Positions 26,429 to 36,389 are shown, counted from the first letter of the stretch. The stretch is DNA of 64,000 bases from Gordonia sihwensis NBRC 108236 (GCF_000333035.1 NZ_BANU01000002.1:62001-126000); one strand, 5' to 3'. Program-made: numbers and translations. The notes: a model not told the origin generated them from the sequence alone.

Positions 26429-28081
26429 ATGACCGGCACAGCCGCCGCCCCCTCGTACGCGATCGGGGAGACCGAGCCCCCACTTCTCACCCAGACGATC
26501 GGTGCGACCCTCGCCGCCACCGCGGGCAGCTATCCGGACTCCGACGCCCTGATCGACGCCGCCGTCGACCGGACCTGGACGTACGCCGAGTTCCGCCGCG
26601 ACGTCGTGGCGTTGGCGGCCGGACTTCTCCGGCACGGGGTGACGCCGGGCGATCGCGTGGGGCTCTGGGCCCCGAACCGGTTCGAGTGGGTGCTGACGCA
26701 GTTCGCGGCCGCCGAGATCGGCGCGATCCTGGTCGTAATCAATCCGTCGTACCGGCGCCACGAGCTCGCGTACGCACTCAAGCAGTCGGGCACCTCGCTG
26801 GTGCTGGCGGCCACGAGCTTCCGCGACTCGGAGTACGCCGTCATGCTCGAGGACGTGCGCGACCAGACGCCGGACCTGCGCGAGGTGGTGCTGTTCGAGT
26901 CGGATGCCTTCGCCGAGATGCTGACCCCGCCGTCGGCGGCGGAGGTGGCCGAGATCGCCGAGATCGCGGCTGGACTGAACCCGGACGATCCGATCAACAT
27001 CCAGTACACGTCCGGTACCACCGGAGCGCCGAAGGGCGTCACGCTCACTCATCTCAACATCGGCAACAACGGTTACCTGGTCGGATCGCTGCTGGAGTAC
27101 ACCCAGCACGACCGCATCTGCCTGCCGGTGCCCTTCTACCATTGCTTCGGCATGGTGATGGGCAACCTCGCGGCGATCGCCTTCGGCTGCGCCATGGTGA
27201 TCCCCGCCCCGGCCTTCGACCCGAAGGCCACACTCGCGGCGGTCGAGAAGTATCGGTGCACCAGCCTCTACGGCGTGCCGACGATGTTCATCGCCGAGTT
27301 GGCTCTCCTGGACTCGAGCGCCGACGAGGGCACCACCTTCGACCTGTCCTCCCTGCGTACCGGCATCATGGCGGGCTCGCCGTGCCCGGAGCAGGTGATG
27401 CGCCGGGTGATCGACGAGATGAACATGTCGCAGGTGTCGATCTGCTACGGCATGACTGAGACCAGCCCGGTCTCGACGCAGACACGCATGGACGACGACC
27501 TCGACCTTCGCGTGGGGACGGTCGGCCGTGTCGGGCCGCACTTGGAGATCAAGATCGCCGACCCGCTGACCGGCGAGACCCTGCCGCGCGGTGAGACCGG
27601 CGAGTTCCGCACCCGCGGGTACTCGGTGATGAAGGGCTACTGGAACGATCCGGAGAAGACCGCCGAGGTGCTCGACGCCGACGGCTGGATGGCCACCGGC
27701 GACCTCGGGGTCATGGCCGACAACGGATACGTCAGAATCACCGGCCGCATCAAGGACATGGTGATCCGCGGCGGAGAGAACATCTACCCGCGTGAGATCG
27801 AGGAGTTCCTCTACACGCATCCGGACATCATCGACGCCCAGGTGATCGGTGTCCCGGACGAGAAGTACGGCGAGGAACTGATGGCCTGGATCCGGGTTCG
27901 CGAAGGCGCGGACGAACTGACCGCGGACTCGATCCGTGAGTTCGCCACCGGTCACATCTCCCGTCACAAGATTCCCAAGTACGTGCAGATCGTCGACGAG
28001 TTCCCGATGACCGTCACCGGCAAGGTGCGCAAAGTGGAGATGCGCGAACGCGCGATCGAGGTCCTGGGGCTGGGGTCGTGA
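26429..28081 (+). CDS. AMP-binding acyl-CoA synthetase (FadD35-like)
   Basis: This 550-residue adenylate-forming ligase should activate a carboxylic acid to its CoA thioester. Motifs in order are the phosphate loop YTSGTTGAPKG, CYGMTETSPVS, the GDLGVM hinge region, GRIKDMVIRGGENIYPREIEE, and the catalytic Lys near the C-terminus in VTGKVRK. It has a strong ACGGAGG site before ATG 26429 and overlaps the following synthetase gene by GTGA. In the M. tuberculosis locus the matching gene is fadD35. Possible substrates are itaconate or a branched short acid, unproven. Confidence 0.88.
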   Translation: MTGTAAAPSYAIGETEPPLLTQTIGATLAATAGSYPDSDALIDAAVDRTWTYAEFRRDVVALAAGLLRHGVTPGDRVGLWAPNRFEWVLTQFAAAEIGAILVVINPSYRRHELAYALKQSGTSLVLAATSFRDSEYAVMLEDVRDQTPDLREVVLFESDAFAEMLTPPSAAEVAEIAEIAAGLNPDDPINIQYTSGTTGAPKGVTLTHLNIGNNGYLVGSLLEYTQHDRICLPVPFYHCFGMVMGNLAAIAFGCAMVIPAPAFDPKATLAAVEKYRCTSLYGVPTMFIAELALLDSSADEGTTFDLSSLRTGIMAGSPCPEQVMRRVIDEMNMSQVSICYGMTETSPVSTQTRMDDDLDLRVGTVGRVGPHLEIKIADPLTGETLPRGETGEFRTRGYSVMKGYWNDPEKTAEVLDADGWMATGDLGVMADNGYVRITGRIKDMVIRGGENIYPREIEEFLYTHPDIIDAQVIGVPDEKYGEELMAWIRVREGADELTADSIREFATGHISRHKIPKYVQIVDEFPMTVTGKVRKVEMRERAIEVLGLGS

Positions 28082-30036
28082 CCGTCTTCGATCGTTTCGC
28101 CGAGAAGTTCTCCGAGCGCGCCGGAGCGCCGCTGACCTCATACGACGACGTCTGGCAACGGTCGGTGACCGATCTGCCGGGCTTCTGGCGGTGCGTGTGG
28201 GATTTCTTCGAGCTCGACGAGATCGCCGAGACGCCGTTGGACAGAGGTGACGACGCGGTGCTCGCCGACGACACCATGCCCGGTGCCGTGTGGTTCCCCG
28301 GTACGGCACTGAATTACGTCGACGTGGTGCTGAGACATGCGGATCTGCCCGGCGAGGCGATCGTCGGATTGGACGAGGACGGCAACCGCACGTCGGTCAC
28401 GTGGGCCGAACTCCCGGTTCGGGTCGGCGCCGTCGCGCACGCGCTCCGCGAGGCGGGTGTCGGCCGCGGCGACGTCGTCGCGGCGTACCTGCCCGACATC
28501 CCGGAGGCCGTGATCGCGTTCCTCGCCACCGCGTCACTGGGCGCGATCTGGTCGGGCTGCGGTCAGGACTATGCGCCGGAGGGTGCGGCCGGCCGGCTCG
28601 CGCAGTTGGAGCCCACGGTGCTCGTCTCCGCCGCGGGCTACCGATACAACGGCAAGGAGGTCGACAAGCGCGCCGACTCGGTCACGCTCGCCGGACTGCT
28701 CGGCGACGAGGTCACGCACATCATGGTCGGCGACCCCGGCGCCGGTGACGTCGGCGACCCCGGCGCCGCAGTGGTGCGCTGGTCGGAGGTGATCGCGGAC
28801 GAGAGTCGCCGTCCCGAGCCGGTGAAGGTCGCGTTCGATCATCCGCTGTGGGTGCTGTTCTCCTCGGGCACCACGGGCCGCCCCAAAGGCATCGTCCACG
28901 GGCACGGCGGCGTGGTGCTCGAGCACCTGAAGGCGGCGGCGATCCAGTCGGATCTGGACACCGAGTCGGTCTTCTTCTGGCAGACGGCCCTGTCGTGGAT
29001 GATGTGGAACTACCAGGTCGCCGGGCTGCTGGTGGGGGCCCGGATCATCACGTACAGCGGTTCGCCGCTCTACCCGGACGCGGACCGCCTCTGGCAGATC
29101 GTGGCCGACGAACGGGTCACCTTCTTCGGCACCAGCCCGGGACAGCTGCAGGCCTCGCGCAAGGCCGGACTCCATCCCGGCGCGGACCACGACCTCTCGG
29201 CGCTGCGGCTGCTGGGCAGCACCGGTTCGACGCTCGCGGCGGATCTGTTCGGATGGATCGACGAGAACGTGAAGGCGGGTCTGCCGGTGTCCTCGATCAG
29301 CGGTGGCACCGACGTCGTGAGCGCATTCGCGGGTGGTACCACGGGAGTGGAGGTGGTCGCCGGGGAACTGTCGGCACGCTATCTCGGCGTCGGACTCGAG
29401 AGCTGGTCGCCGAGCGGTCGGCCGCTGATCGGCGAAGTGGGCGAGATGGTCGTCACCACGCCGATGCCGTCCATGCCGGTCAGATTCTGGAACGACCCCG
29501 ACGGGGAGCGCTACCGGAAGGCGTACTTCGCTCACGAATGGGAGGGCGAGGGCCCGGCGAAGCCGGTGTGGCGGCACGGTGACTGGGTCACCGTCACCGA
29601 GCGCGGATCGCTGGTGATCCACGGCCGCAGCGATGCGACGCTGAACCGGCACGGCATCCGCATGGGTTCGGCCGACATCTACGAGGTGGTCGAGGGTATG
29701 CCGGAGATCGCCGAGGCCTTCGTGCTCGGCGTCGACGGACCGGACGGCAAATACTGGATGCCGCTGTTCGTGACCCTGGTCCCCGGTGCCGAACTCACCG
29801 ATGAACTGTCCGCGCGTGTCGCCGCCGAGGTGAAGACTCGGTTGTCGCCGCGGCACGTTCCCGACGAGATGATCCTCGCGCCGGGCATCCCGCACACCCG
29901 GACGGGGAAGAAGCTGGAAGTGCCGGTCACGGCGATTCTCGCCGGCCGGAGCGAGGTCAACGTGGATCCGAAGTCGGTCGACGACTACGGCCTCATCGAG
30001 TGGTACGCCGAGCAGGGAAGAGCCCATCGCTGGTGA
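28078..30036 (+). CDS. Acetoacetyl-CoA synthetase
   Basis: This 652-residue enzyme of the AacS/acetyl-CoA synthetase-like branch converts acetoacetate, ATP and CoA to acetoacetyl-CoA. Visible motifs are [36 protein letters not shown] (typical of AacS, the position of TTxGWMMWN), [15 protein letters not shown], and [18 protein letters not shown] with a late catalytic Lys in TGKKLEVP. Length is typical for AacS. It is translationally coupled to the FadD gene (GTGA). Its place at the end of a leucine-type cluster suggests that acetoacetate released by the HMG-CoA lyase step is reactivated here; in M. tuberculosis a ScoAB CoA-transferase occupies that niche. Confidence 0.88.
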   Translation: MTVFDRFAEKFSERAGAPLTSYDDVWQRSVTDLPGFWRCVWDFFELDEIAETPLDRGDDAVLADDTMPGAVWFPGTALNYVDVVLRHADLPGEAIVGLDEDGNRTSVTWAELPVRVGAVAHALREAGVGRGDVVAAYLPDIPEAVIAFLATASLGAIWSGCGQDYAPEGAAGRLAQLEPTVLVSAAGYRYNGKEVDKRADSVTLAGLLGDEVTHIMVGDPGAGDVGDPGAAVVRWSEVIADESRRPEPVKVAFDHPLWVLFSSGTTGRPKGIVHGHGGVVLEHLKAAAIQSDLDTESVFFWQTALSWMMWNYQVAGLLVGARIITYSGSPLYPDADRLWQIVADERVTFFGTSPGQLQASRKAGLHPGADHDLSALRLLGSTGSTLAADLFGWIDENVKAGLPVSSISGGTDVVSAFAGGTTGVEVVAGELSARYLGVGLESWSPSGRPLIGEVGEMVVTTPMPSMPVRFWNDPDGERYRKAYFAHEWEGEGPAKPVWRHGDWVTVTERGSLVIHGRSDATLNRHGIRMGSADIYEVVEGMPEIAEAFVLGVDGPDGKYWMPLFVTLVPGAELTDELSARVAAEVKTRLSPRHVPDEMILAPGIPHTRTGKKLEVPVTAILAGRSEVNVDPKSVDDYGLIEWYAEQGRAHRW

Positions 30037-30145
30037 TTCGACCGATGGACGGCGTTCAGCGGACAGACAGGGACGTGTATTAGCGTGGACCAGAAGTTCG
30101 CCGGCCATCGCCCACGGTGGCCCTAGTCTCACGAGGAGTGATCGG

Positions 30146-31054
30146 ATGACGTACCCGCAGTCGGGGTCTGGCTATGGCCAGGGCGACGCCGGATCCCAGT
30201 CGGCCTACGGTCAGCAGTACGGCCAGCAGTCCGGCTACGGTCAGCAGCAGTACGGCCAGCAGCAGTACGGGCAGCAGGCCGGCTACGGCCAGCAGTACGC
30301 GGCGCAGCAGCAGTACGGCCAGCAGGGCTACGGCTACCAGCAGCCGCAGCAGCCCGCGAGTCAGGGCCTTCCCGCCAACACGACGACCATCCTCGCCGCC
30401 GTCATCGGCGCGCTCGGCGTCATCACGCTGTTCTGCGGTTTCGTGGCGGGTTTCAAGGAGACCGGTCCGTACGGTGCCCAGTACAGCGCGAAGCTGTTCG
30501 AGACCGAGTTCGCGACCCCGTACGGTCTGATCGCCGTCGCGGGTGTGCTGGCTCTCGCGACCTTCCTGCTCGGTACTGAGAAGTGGGTCGCAGGCGTGGT
30601 GTTCGCGCTGTCGACCGTCGGTGCCCTCATCACGGTGTTCCAGTTCGCGACCGCTGACGCGGGCAAGGGAGCCGGCGCGATCATCCTGCTGATCACCTCC
30701 ATCCTGGCCTTCCTGGCCGCGGTGGTGTGGCTGCTCATCGAGGCGGGTCAGATCAAGACGGCCGCAGCCGACGCGTCGGCCGCGGCCGCGGCTCCCGCCG
30801 CCGCCCACGCGGCGCCGGCGGCGGATCCCGCGGCTTCGTCGTACGGCTACGGCTACGGTCAGCAGGCCCAGCAGCAGGCGGCCCAGCAGCCGGCGGCCGG
30901 ATACGGTCAGCAGGCGCAGGCCTCCTACCAGCCCGGTTCGAGTTACGGCCAGCCGTCGGCGACACCGTCGTACGGTCAGGCCGACACCCCGCCGGCCTCG
31001 GACGCCGGGGCGACCACCGCCTTCGTGAAGCCGGAGGATGCCGACAAGCAGTAG
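30146..31054 (+). CDS. 34-kDa antigen homologue (DUF5336-type, Rv0954-like) with YGQQ low-complexity tails
   Basis: This 302-residue protein has a Tyr/Gly/Gln-rich N-terminus (about 70 residues of YGQQ-type repeats), four hydrophobic helices (about 75-205) and a second Ala/Tyr/Gly/Gln-rich tail. This is the layout of the mycobacterial 34-kDa antigenic protein, a membrane protein associated with the septum. The gene order before perM and purN matches Rv0954-Rv0955-Rv0956. The Y/G/Q tails look like prion-like, self-associating sequence. AGGAG precedes ATG 30146; TAGTCT at 30125-30130 is a possible -10. A strong terminator follows. Confidence 0.85.
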   Translation: MTYPQSGSGYGQGDAGSQSAYGQQYGQQSGYGQQQYGQQQYGQQAGYGQQYAAQQQYGQQGYGYQQPQQPASQGLPANTTTILAAVIGALGVITLFCGFVAGFKETGPYGAQYSAKLFETEFATPYGLIAVAGVLALATFLLGTEKWVAGVVFALSTVGALITVFQFATADAGKGAGAIILLITSILAFLAAVVWLLIEAGQIKTAAADASAAAAAPAAAHAAPAADPAASSYGYGYGQQAQQQAAQQPAAGYGQQAQASYQPGSSYGQPSATPSYGQADTPPASDAGATTAFVKPEDADKQ

Positions 31055-31073
31055 CACTGCTCGCTCAGTCAAG

Positions 31074-31120
31074 AAACTGTCGAGTTCGTACCCGTACGGG
31101 GTACGAACTCGACAGTTTTT
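31074..31120 (+). terminator. Strong intrinsic terminator after the 34-kDa antigen gene
   Basis: AAACTGTCGAGTTCGTACCC pairs perfectly (20 bp) with the arm at 31099-31118 around a 5-base loop and is followed by T residues. It is the longest perfect hairpin in the window, and efficient in both directions by symmetry. Confidence 0.9.
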
Positions 31121-31188
31121 CGTTCGGGGCAGGGGAGTGCGGCGCGTCGGCGGGGCTCGACTGCCGGACCGTGACACCCTGGTAAGCG

Positions 31189-32628
31189 ATGTCCGCGCCT
31201 TCAACTTCGAATCTGGCGGCCCGTCTTCGGCAGGTCCGTCTGGCCCGCCGTGCCGACCAGGAGCCGAAACTGCCCGCCACCTGGGACGTGATCAAGGTCG
31301 GGCTCACCGTTCCGACCGTCGCCTGGCTGGTGTCGGCGGTGATCGTGCTGATCACCAAGGTCGCGGCGGGCGCGGGGTTCTCCAGCTTCGGGTCCGCGAC
31401 CGCGGCCGGATGGCTCGCGGCCAATCAGACGGCGCTGACCGTCGGCGGCGTCACCATCGGGGTGCTTCCGCTGGTTCCGACACTCCTGATCGGATACGGA
31501 ACGTACCGGGTGGTCCGTCGGGCGACGGTCGACGCGACCTCGTTCAACGAGCTCCTGCGCATCGCTGGAACGGCTGTGGTCGGGCCACTGGTCGCGACCG
31601 CGCTCGCTCTCGCGGTGGTCGCCGACGGCAGTTCGTCCGGTCCGGTGGGCAGTCCGAGTCCGCTCGCCGCGTTCGGCATGACGATCGTGGTCCACGGTGT
31701 GGCGGCGCTGGCAGGCGTGGTCCCTCGCGTGATCGGGCCGTTCCTCGATGAGTTCGCCGTCGCGGCGTCCGACCGGATCGGCGCCGAAGCCGGGGTCGCC
31801 GCCTTCTTCGCCTTGATCGCCGGGGGCGGGGTCGCCGTGTTCGCGGGCTTCCTCGCGCATCTCGGCGCGGTCTCCGATCTCCTCTCGCGAGGCAACACCT
31901 TCGACGGCTACCTCGGGCTGTCGGCGTTGTCGATCCTCTACCTGCCGAACTTCGTGGTGAACGCCGCAGCCGTCACCGCGGGCGCGAGCGCGACGCTGGG
32001 CGGCACGACGATCGATGCGCTGAGCACGCACCCGGGGACGCTGCCGCCGGTGCCGATCGCGGCGGTGGTCCCCGGCTCCGATCTCGGCGCCTGGGGGGCG
32101 TTGCTCTACGCCGTGCCCGCACTGGCCGGTGTGCTGATCGGCTGGCACACCCGCAGTGACGACCTCGTCGCCCATCTGCGGGCGATCGGCGTGGGGGCGG
32201 CGGTGGCCTCACTGCTGATGGTGGTGGCTGTGGCGTTCTCGGGCGGCACGCTCGGCGAGATGGGGGAGGCCGGCGTCAGTGTTCCGCTGGCCGGGGTCTT
32301 CACACTGACCGCGCTCGGGGTGACGGCGACGGCGACCGCCGGGATCCTCTGGCTCAACCGCAGGTTCGGCGGTCGGCGGGCGTCCGGGGCTCCCGACCTG
32401 GATCTTGACGAACTGCTCGACGAGCCGGAACCGGTGGACGCGGATGCGGACTCGAACCCGGGAGCGGACGCGGATTCGGACTCGAATTCGGACCAAGACC
32501 CGGACTCGGGTGACGAGGACGGGACCGAGGCGCTCGACGACGTCGATCCGGCGGTCGCGAGTGGCGCAGACCACGGACCCCCGGCGGGGGACCGACCTCC
32601 CGGTTCAGTGCGGGAGTTGGACAACTAA
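31189..32628 (+). CDS. perM: Integral membrane protein PerM (DUF6350)
   Basis: This 479-residue polytopic protein has about ten to eleven hydrophobic helices and is homologous by position and layout to Rv0955/PerM, which M. tuberculosis needs for cell division under low magnesium or acid stress and for persistence. The cytoplasmic N-terminus (ARLRQVRLARRADQEP) is basic. After the last helix comes an unusual acidic tail of about 75 residues with repeated DAD, DSD and DQD units (VDADADSNPGADADSDSNSD). The tail may be an accessory, organism-specific extension. The last codons overlap the -10 of purN. Confidence 0.85.
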   Translation: MSAPSTSNLAARLRQVRLARRADQEPKLPATWDVIKVGLTVPTVAWLVSAVIVLITKVAAGAGFSSFGSATAAGWLAANQTALTVGGVTIGVLPLVPTLLIGYGTYRVVRRATVDATSFNELLRIAGTAVVGPLVATALALAVVADGSSSGPVGSPSPLAAFGMTIVVHGVAALAGVVPRVIGPFLDEFAVAASDRIGAEAGVAAFFALIAGGGVAVFAGFLAHLGAVSDLLSRGNTFDGYLGLSALSILYLPNFVVNAAAVTAGASATLGGTTIDALSTHPGTLPPVPIAAVVPGSDLGAWGALLYAVPALAGVLIGWHTRSDDLVAHLRAIGVGAAVASLLMVVAVAFSGGTLGEMGEAGVSVPLAGVFTLTALGVTATATAGILWLNRRFGGRRASGAPDLDLDELLDEPEPVDADADSNPGADADSDSNSDQDPDSGDEDGTEALDDVDPAVASGADHGPPAGDRPPGSVRELDN

Positions 32629-32631
32629 GCT
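32626..32631 (+). promoter_or_regulatory. -10 hexamer of a leaderless promoter (purN)
   Basis: TAAGCT is exactly 7 bases before GTG 32639 and overlaps the perM stop codon. Translation from the first base of the mRNA would explain the weak ribosome site. Confidence 0.5.
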
Positions 32632-32638
32632 GTAGGTC

Positions 32639-33259
32639 GTGACATCAGCCCAGGACGCCCGTGTGCCCGTGGTCGTCATGGCATCCGGCGCCGGATCGTT
32701 GATGGCCGCAGTCCTCGACCTCGCAGCAACCGACGACGCACCCTTCCGCGTCGTCGGCGTAGTGGTCGACCGCGACTGCGGGGCCGCCGACCGCGCCGTC
32801 GACGCCGACCTGCCCGTGATCCTCTGCGAGTTGCGGGAGTACCCCGACCGTGAGGCGTGGGACGCGGCGCTCACCGCCTCGGTCGCGGAGTTGGCCCCGG
32901 AGTGGGTGGTCACCGCAGGCTTCATGAAGATCCTCGGCCCCGCATTCCTCGACCGTTTCGGCGGCCGGATCCTCAACTCGCATCCCGCGCTGCTGCCCGC
33001 GTTCCCCGGCGCGCACGGGGTCGCCGACGCCCTCGCGTACGGCGTCAAGGTCACCGGCACCACGGTGCACCTCGTCGACGACGGCGTCGACACCGGACCG
33101 ATCCTCGCGCAGCGCATCGTGGAGGTGCTGCCCGACGATTCCGAAGAGACCCTTCACGAACGCATCAAAGAAGTCGAACGTGTGCTGCTGCCGGAAGTGG
33201 TGCATGCGGTCGTGACCCGTGGCGTTGTCACAGATGGACGAAAGGCACACATCAAGTGA
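32639..33259 (+). CDS. purN: Phosphoribosylglycinamide formyltransferase
   Basis: This 206-residue enzyme transfers formyl from 10-formyl-THF to GAR in purine synthesis. It shows the N-terminal MASGAGSLM nucleotide loop, [17 protein letters not shown], the signature [16 protein letters not shown] with the catalytic Asn and His, and the catalytic Asp in [16 protein letters not shown] 32639 is the start. It overlaps purH by GTGA, giving a coupled purN-purH unit as in M. tuberculosis. Confidence 0.95.
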   Translation: MTSAQDARVPVVVMASGAGSLMAAVLDLAATDDAPFRVVGVVVDRDCGAADRAVDADLPVILCELREYPDREAWDAALTASVAELAPEWVVTAGFMKILGPAFLDRFGGRILNSHPALLPAFPGAHGVADALAYGVKVTGTTVHLVDDGVDTGPILAQRIVEVLPDDSEETLHERIKEVERVLLPEVVHAVVTRGVVTDGRKAHIK

Positions 33260-34857
33260 ATGCACCTGCAGACTCCGGAGCTCGCGCGGTGAAGCGCGCG
33301 CTGATCAGCGTCTATGACAAGAGCGGGCTCACTGAACTGGCGACCGCCCTCCACGGCGCGGGCGTCGAGATCGTCTCGACCGGCTCCACCGCCAAGACCA
33401 TCGCCGGTGCGGGCGTTCCGGTGGTCGAGGTCAGCGAACTGACCGGCTTCCCGGAGTGCCTCGAGGGGCGGGTCAAGACCCTGCATCCGCGGGTGCACGC
33501 GGGCATCCTGGCCGACACTCGCAAGGACGATCATCTGGCGCAGCTCGACGAGCTGGGCGTGGCGCCCTTCGAGTTGGTGGTCGTGAACCTGTACCCGTTC
33601 ACCGAGACCGTCGCCTCCGGTGCCGCCCCCGACGAGTGCGTCGAGCAGATCGACATCGGCGGTCCTTCGATGGTCCGTGCCGCCGCCAAGAACCACCCGT
33701 CGGTGGGCGTGGTGGTGGATCCCGCCGACTACCCGGACGCAGCCGCCGCCGTCGCCGGTGGCGGGTTCACCCTGGCGCAGCGGAAGCAGCTGGCGGCCAA
33801 GGCCTTCCGCCATACAGCCGATTACGACGTCGCCGTCGCCTCGTGGATGACCTCGGTGGTCGCGCCGTCGGAGGAGACCGCAGGCGAACCGGGTGCGACC
33901 ACCGGTGCGCAGTTCCCCGTGTGGGCCGGCGCCACCTGGAAGCGGTCGGCCACCCTGCGCTACGGGGAGAACCCGCATCAGGCGGCCGCGCTCTACGTCG
34001 ACACCGACGCAGCACCGGGGCTGGCTCAGGCCGAGCAGCTGCACGGCAAGGAGATGTCGTTCAACAACTACACCGACGGCGACGCCGCCTGGCGTGCCGC
34101 CTACGACCACACCGAACCGGCGGTCGCGATCATCAAACACGCGAACCCCTGCGGCATCGCGGTGGGGGCCGACATCGCCGAAGCGCACCGCAAGGCGCAC
34201 GCCTGCGATCCGGTCAGCGCGTACGGTGGCGTGATCGCTACCAACCGCGAGGTGTCGGTCGAGATGGCCGAGCAGGTGGCGGAGATCTTCACCGAGGTCA
34301 TCATCGCGCCGAGCTACGCCGACGGCGCGGTGGACGTCCTCTCGCGGAAGAAGAACATCCGCATCCTCGTCGCGCAGGCTCCGGCCGAGAGCGGTATCGA
34401 GATGCGTCCGGTCTCGGGCGGGTTGCTTCTGCAGGAGCGCGACGTGATCGACGCCGAGGGCGACGATCCGGCCAACTGGACGCTCGCCACGGGTACCGCG
34501 GCCGACGAGCAGACGCTGCGCGATCTGGTCTTCGCCTGGCGTGCCTGCCGTGCGGTCAAGTCGAACGCCATTCTGCTCGCCTCCGACGGTGCGTCGGTCG
34601 GCGTCGGAATGGGTCAGGTCAACCGCGTCGACTCCGCGCATCTGGCGGTGAACCGGGCGGGCGAACGTGCGGCGGGCGCGGTCGGTGCGTCCGACGCCTT
34701 CTTCCCGTTCCCCGACGGTCTTCAGGTGCTGATCGACGCCGGCGTGCGCGCGGTGGTCCAGCCGGGCGGTTCGGTCCGCGACAACGAGGTGATCGAGGCC
34801 GCCAAGGCTGCGGGCGTCACGATGTACCTGACCGGGGCGCGTCACTTCGCACACTGA
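33256..34857 (+). CDS. purH: Bifunctional AICAR formyltransferase/IMP cyclohydrolase
   Basis: This 533-residue enzyme catalyses the last two steps of IMP synthesis. The N-terminal cyclohydrolase domain begins [13 protein letters not shown] and holds the MGS-like fold with [15 protein letters not shown]. The C-terminal transferase contains [20 protein letters not shown] (catalytic Lys-His), [10 protein letters not shown] and [13 protein letters not shown] 33256 overlaps the purN stop. No missing key residue is seen. Confidence 0.97.
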   Translation: MNAPADSGARAVKRALISVYDKSGLTELATALHGAGVEIVSTGSTAKTIAGAGVPVVEVSELTGFPECLEGRVKTLHPRVHAGILADTRKDDHLAQLDELGVAPFELVVVNLYPFTETVASGAAPDECVEQIDIGGPSMVRAAAKNHPSVGVVVDPADYPDAAAAVAGGGFTLAQRKQLAAKAFRHTADYDVAVASWMTSVVAPSEETAGEPGATTGAQFPVWAGATWKRSATLRYGENPHQAAALYVDTDAAPGLAQAEQLHGKEMSFNNYTDGDAAWRAAYDHTEPAVAIIKHANPCGIAVGADIAEAHRKAHACDPVSAYGGVIATNREVSVEMAEQVAEIFTEVIIAPSYADGAVDVLSRKKNIRILVAQAPAESGIEMRPVSGGLLLQERDVIDAEGDDPANWTLATGTAADEQTLRDLVFAWRACRAVKSNAILLASDGASVGVGMGQVNRVDSAHLAVNRAGERAAGAVGASDAFFPFPDGLQVLIDAGVRAVVQPGGSVRDNEVIEAAKAAGVTMYLTGARHFAH

Positions 34858-34871
34858 GTGCCGTACGGCAC
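34858..34871. promoter_or_regulatory. 14-bp perfect palindrome after purH
   Basis: GTGCCGTACGGCAC starts at the base after the purH stop and lies 31 bases before the exporter start. It has no loop, so it looks more like a protein-binding site or a weak terminator than a strong hairpin. Confidence 0.4.
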
Positions 34872-34902
34872 GTGAGGCGCGCATGAACAGCGCTCTGGTC
34901 GC

Positions 34903-35658
34903 ATGACGGTGATCGGGCTCCTCGCACTCGTGGCCGCGGGATTCGGTGCGGGCGTGGTCGGCTACGTGACCGGGCTGGCTTCTATCGTGAGCTATCCGGC
35001 GCTGCTCGCGGCGGGCCTGACGCCCCTGTCCGCCAATGTCACCAACACGGTGGCCCTGGTCGCCGTCGGTGTGGGGAGCTTCGCGAAGTCGGGCCGGGCG
35101 CTCACTGCCGACGACGGCGGCCGGTCGCTGCTGCGCTCGTCGCTGATGGCGCTGGCCGGCGGAATCGTGGGTGCGGCGTTGCTGCTGCTGGCGCCCGCCG
35201 CGGCGTTCGGATACGTCGTTCCGTACCTGGTGGCGCTGGCGTCGGTCGCGCTGCTGGCGCAGCCCGGTCTTCGACGGTGGATCGAGCACGGCTCCGACCG
35301 TCCGGTGGCCTGGCCGGTCGCGGTGTTCGTGGTGTCGATCTACGGCGGCTATTTCGGTGCGGGAGCCGGCGTGATCTTTCTCGCGCTCGCGCTGCTCCTG
35401 ACGAGTCTGCCGCTGTGGCACTCCATGCTGCTGAAATCGGCGCTTCTGGGCGTCGCCAATGCGGTCGCGGCCGTCGCCTTCATCGTCTTCGGTCCGGTGC
35501 ACTGGCCGGCGGCGGTGGCGATGGGCATCGGCTGTCTGCTCGGCGGCTGGATGGGGCCGCCGCTGGTCGCTCGGCTGCCTGCCCGGCCCCTGCGGATCGC
35601 GATCGGTCTGTGCGGTCTCGGACTCGCGGTATGGCTGGGCCTCCGTCCGGCCGGCTGA
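34903..35658 (+). CDS. TauE/SafE family (DUF81) membrane exporter
   Basis: This 251-residue protein has about eight hydrophobic helices in the two-repeat TauE/SafE arrangement. Each half carries a small-residue/Pro signature: SIVSYPALLAAGLTPLSANVTNTVALV in the first and SIYGGYFGAGAGVIFLALALLLT in the second. The family exports sulfite or other organic sulfur anions, but substrates vary. It lies between purH and the GntR-ABC cassette. A tandem 17-bp repeat overlaps its stop codon. Confidence 0.85.
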   Translation: MTVIGLLALVAAGFGAGVVGYVTGLASIVSYPALLAAGLTPLSANVTNTVALVAVGVGSFAKSGRALTADDGGRSLLRSSLMALAGGIVGAALLLLAPAAAFGYVVPYLVALASVALLAQPGLRRWIEHGSDRPVAWPVAVFVVSIYGGYFGAGAGVIFLALALLLTSLPLWHSMLLKSALLGVANAVAAVAFIVFGPVHWPAAVAMGIGCLLGGWMGPPLVARLPARPLRIAIGLCGLGLAVWLGLRPAG

Positions 35659-35686
35659 GCCGTACGCGTACCTGAGCCGTACGCGT
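35655..35686. repeat. 17-bp tandem duplication across the exporter stop codon
   Basis: CTGAGCCGTACGCGTAC at 35655-35671 is followed by CTGAGCCGTACGCGT at 35672-35686. The first copy contains the TGA stop of the exporter gene. It may be a replication-slippage product and lies between convergent genes. Confidence 0.65.
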
Positions 35687-35687
35687 C

Positions 35688-36389
35688 CTAAGGAATCGCT
35701 CGCCGCAGAGTCGCGTACGAGACGCCCGACAGCGCCGCCACCAGGACGAGCCCGTAACCGCCTACCGCGACCGGCGTGAGACCGGTGAACCAGCGTCCGA
35801 CGGCCGGCCAGCCGCCGCCGAGACTGATGCCCAAGATCGCGAGGGCGATCGCCGCGGCCAGACCGATGCCGATGAGGACCAGTGTCAGCATGCCGAACCG
35901 CTTGTACACGGTGGCGGCGAAGAAACCGATGGTGAACGTGAGCATCGGCGCCATGAAGTACAGCAGGCCGGCGGCCGCGGGTCCCTGGTTCCAGATCCAC
36001 GGCACCGCGAAGAAGTAGCCGTCGATCCCCCAACCGTCGGTGGCCTTCTCGATCAGGCCGCCGATCACGTACAGCACGGCGAGGCCGATGGACGCGAGGA
36101 GGGCGGTGAGGGTGGTCCCGAGATAGAACTCGCGACGAGTGACGCTCATGGCCTGGGAGAACGGGAAGGTCAGCGACATCGCCTGGATGCCGATCACGGC
36201 GAAGTACCAGAGGGGTGCCTGTGATGCGCCGCCGTAGATCGGGTCGGTGAGGTCGCTGACCGAGGCGTAGATCGCGCCGTAGATGATCAGCGAGATCGCG
36301 AACGCGGCGCCGAAGATCGTCAGCGGCAGCCAGACGAAGATCTTCTTGTTGATCAGTTGCATGCGGACGACGTTCGCTGTGCGGTTCAT
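35688..36389 (-). CDS. ABC transporter permease of a GntR-controlled cassette
   Basis: This 233-residue membrane protein has six hydrophobic helices (for example FVWLPLTIFGAAFAISLIIYG, PLWYFAVIGIQAMSLTFPF, TLTALLASIGLAVLYVIGGLI). It is the third gene of a minus-strand operon after the GntR regulator and the ATPase, overlapping the ATPase by ATGA. Such YtrA-type units usually export cell-wall-active compounds or respond to envelope antibiotics. The actual substrate is unknown. Confidence 0.82.
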   Translation of the reverse strand: MNRTANVVRMQLINKKIFVWLPLTIFGAAFAISLIIYGAIYASVSDLTDPIYGGASQAPLWYFAVIGIQAMSLTFPFSQAMSVTRREFYLGTTLTALLASIGLAVLYVIGGLIEKATDGWGIDGYFFAVPWIWNQGPAAAGLLYFMAPMLTFTIGFFAATVYKRFGMLTLVLIGIGLAAAIALAILGISLGGGWPAVGRWFTGLTPVAVGGYGLVLVAALSGVSYATLRRAIP

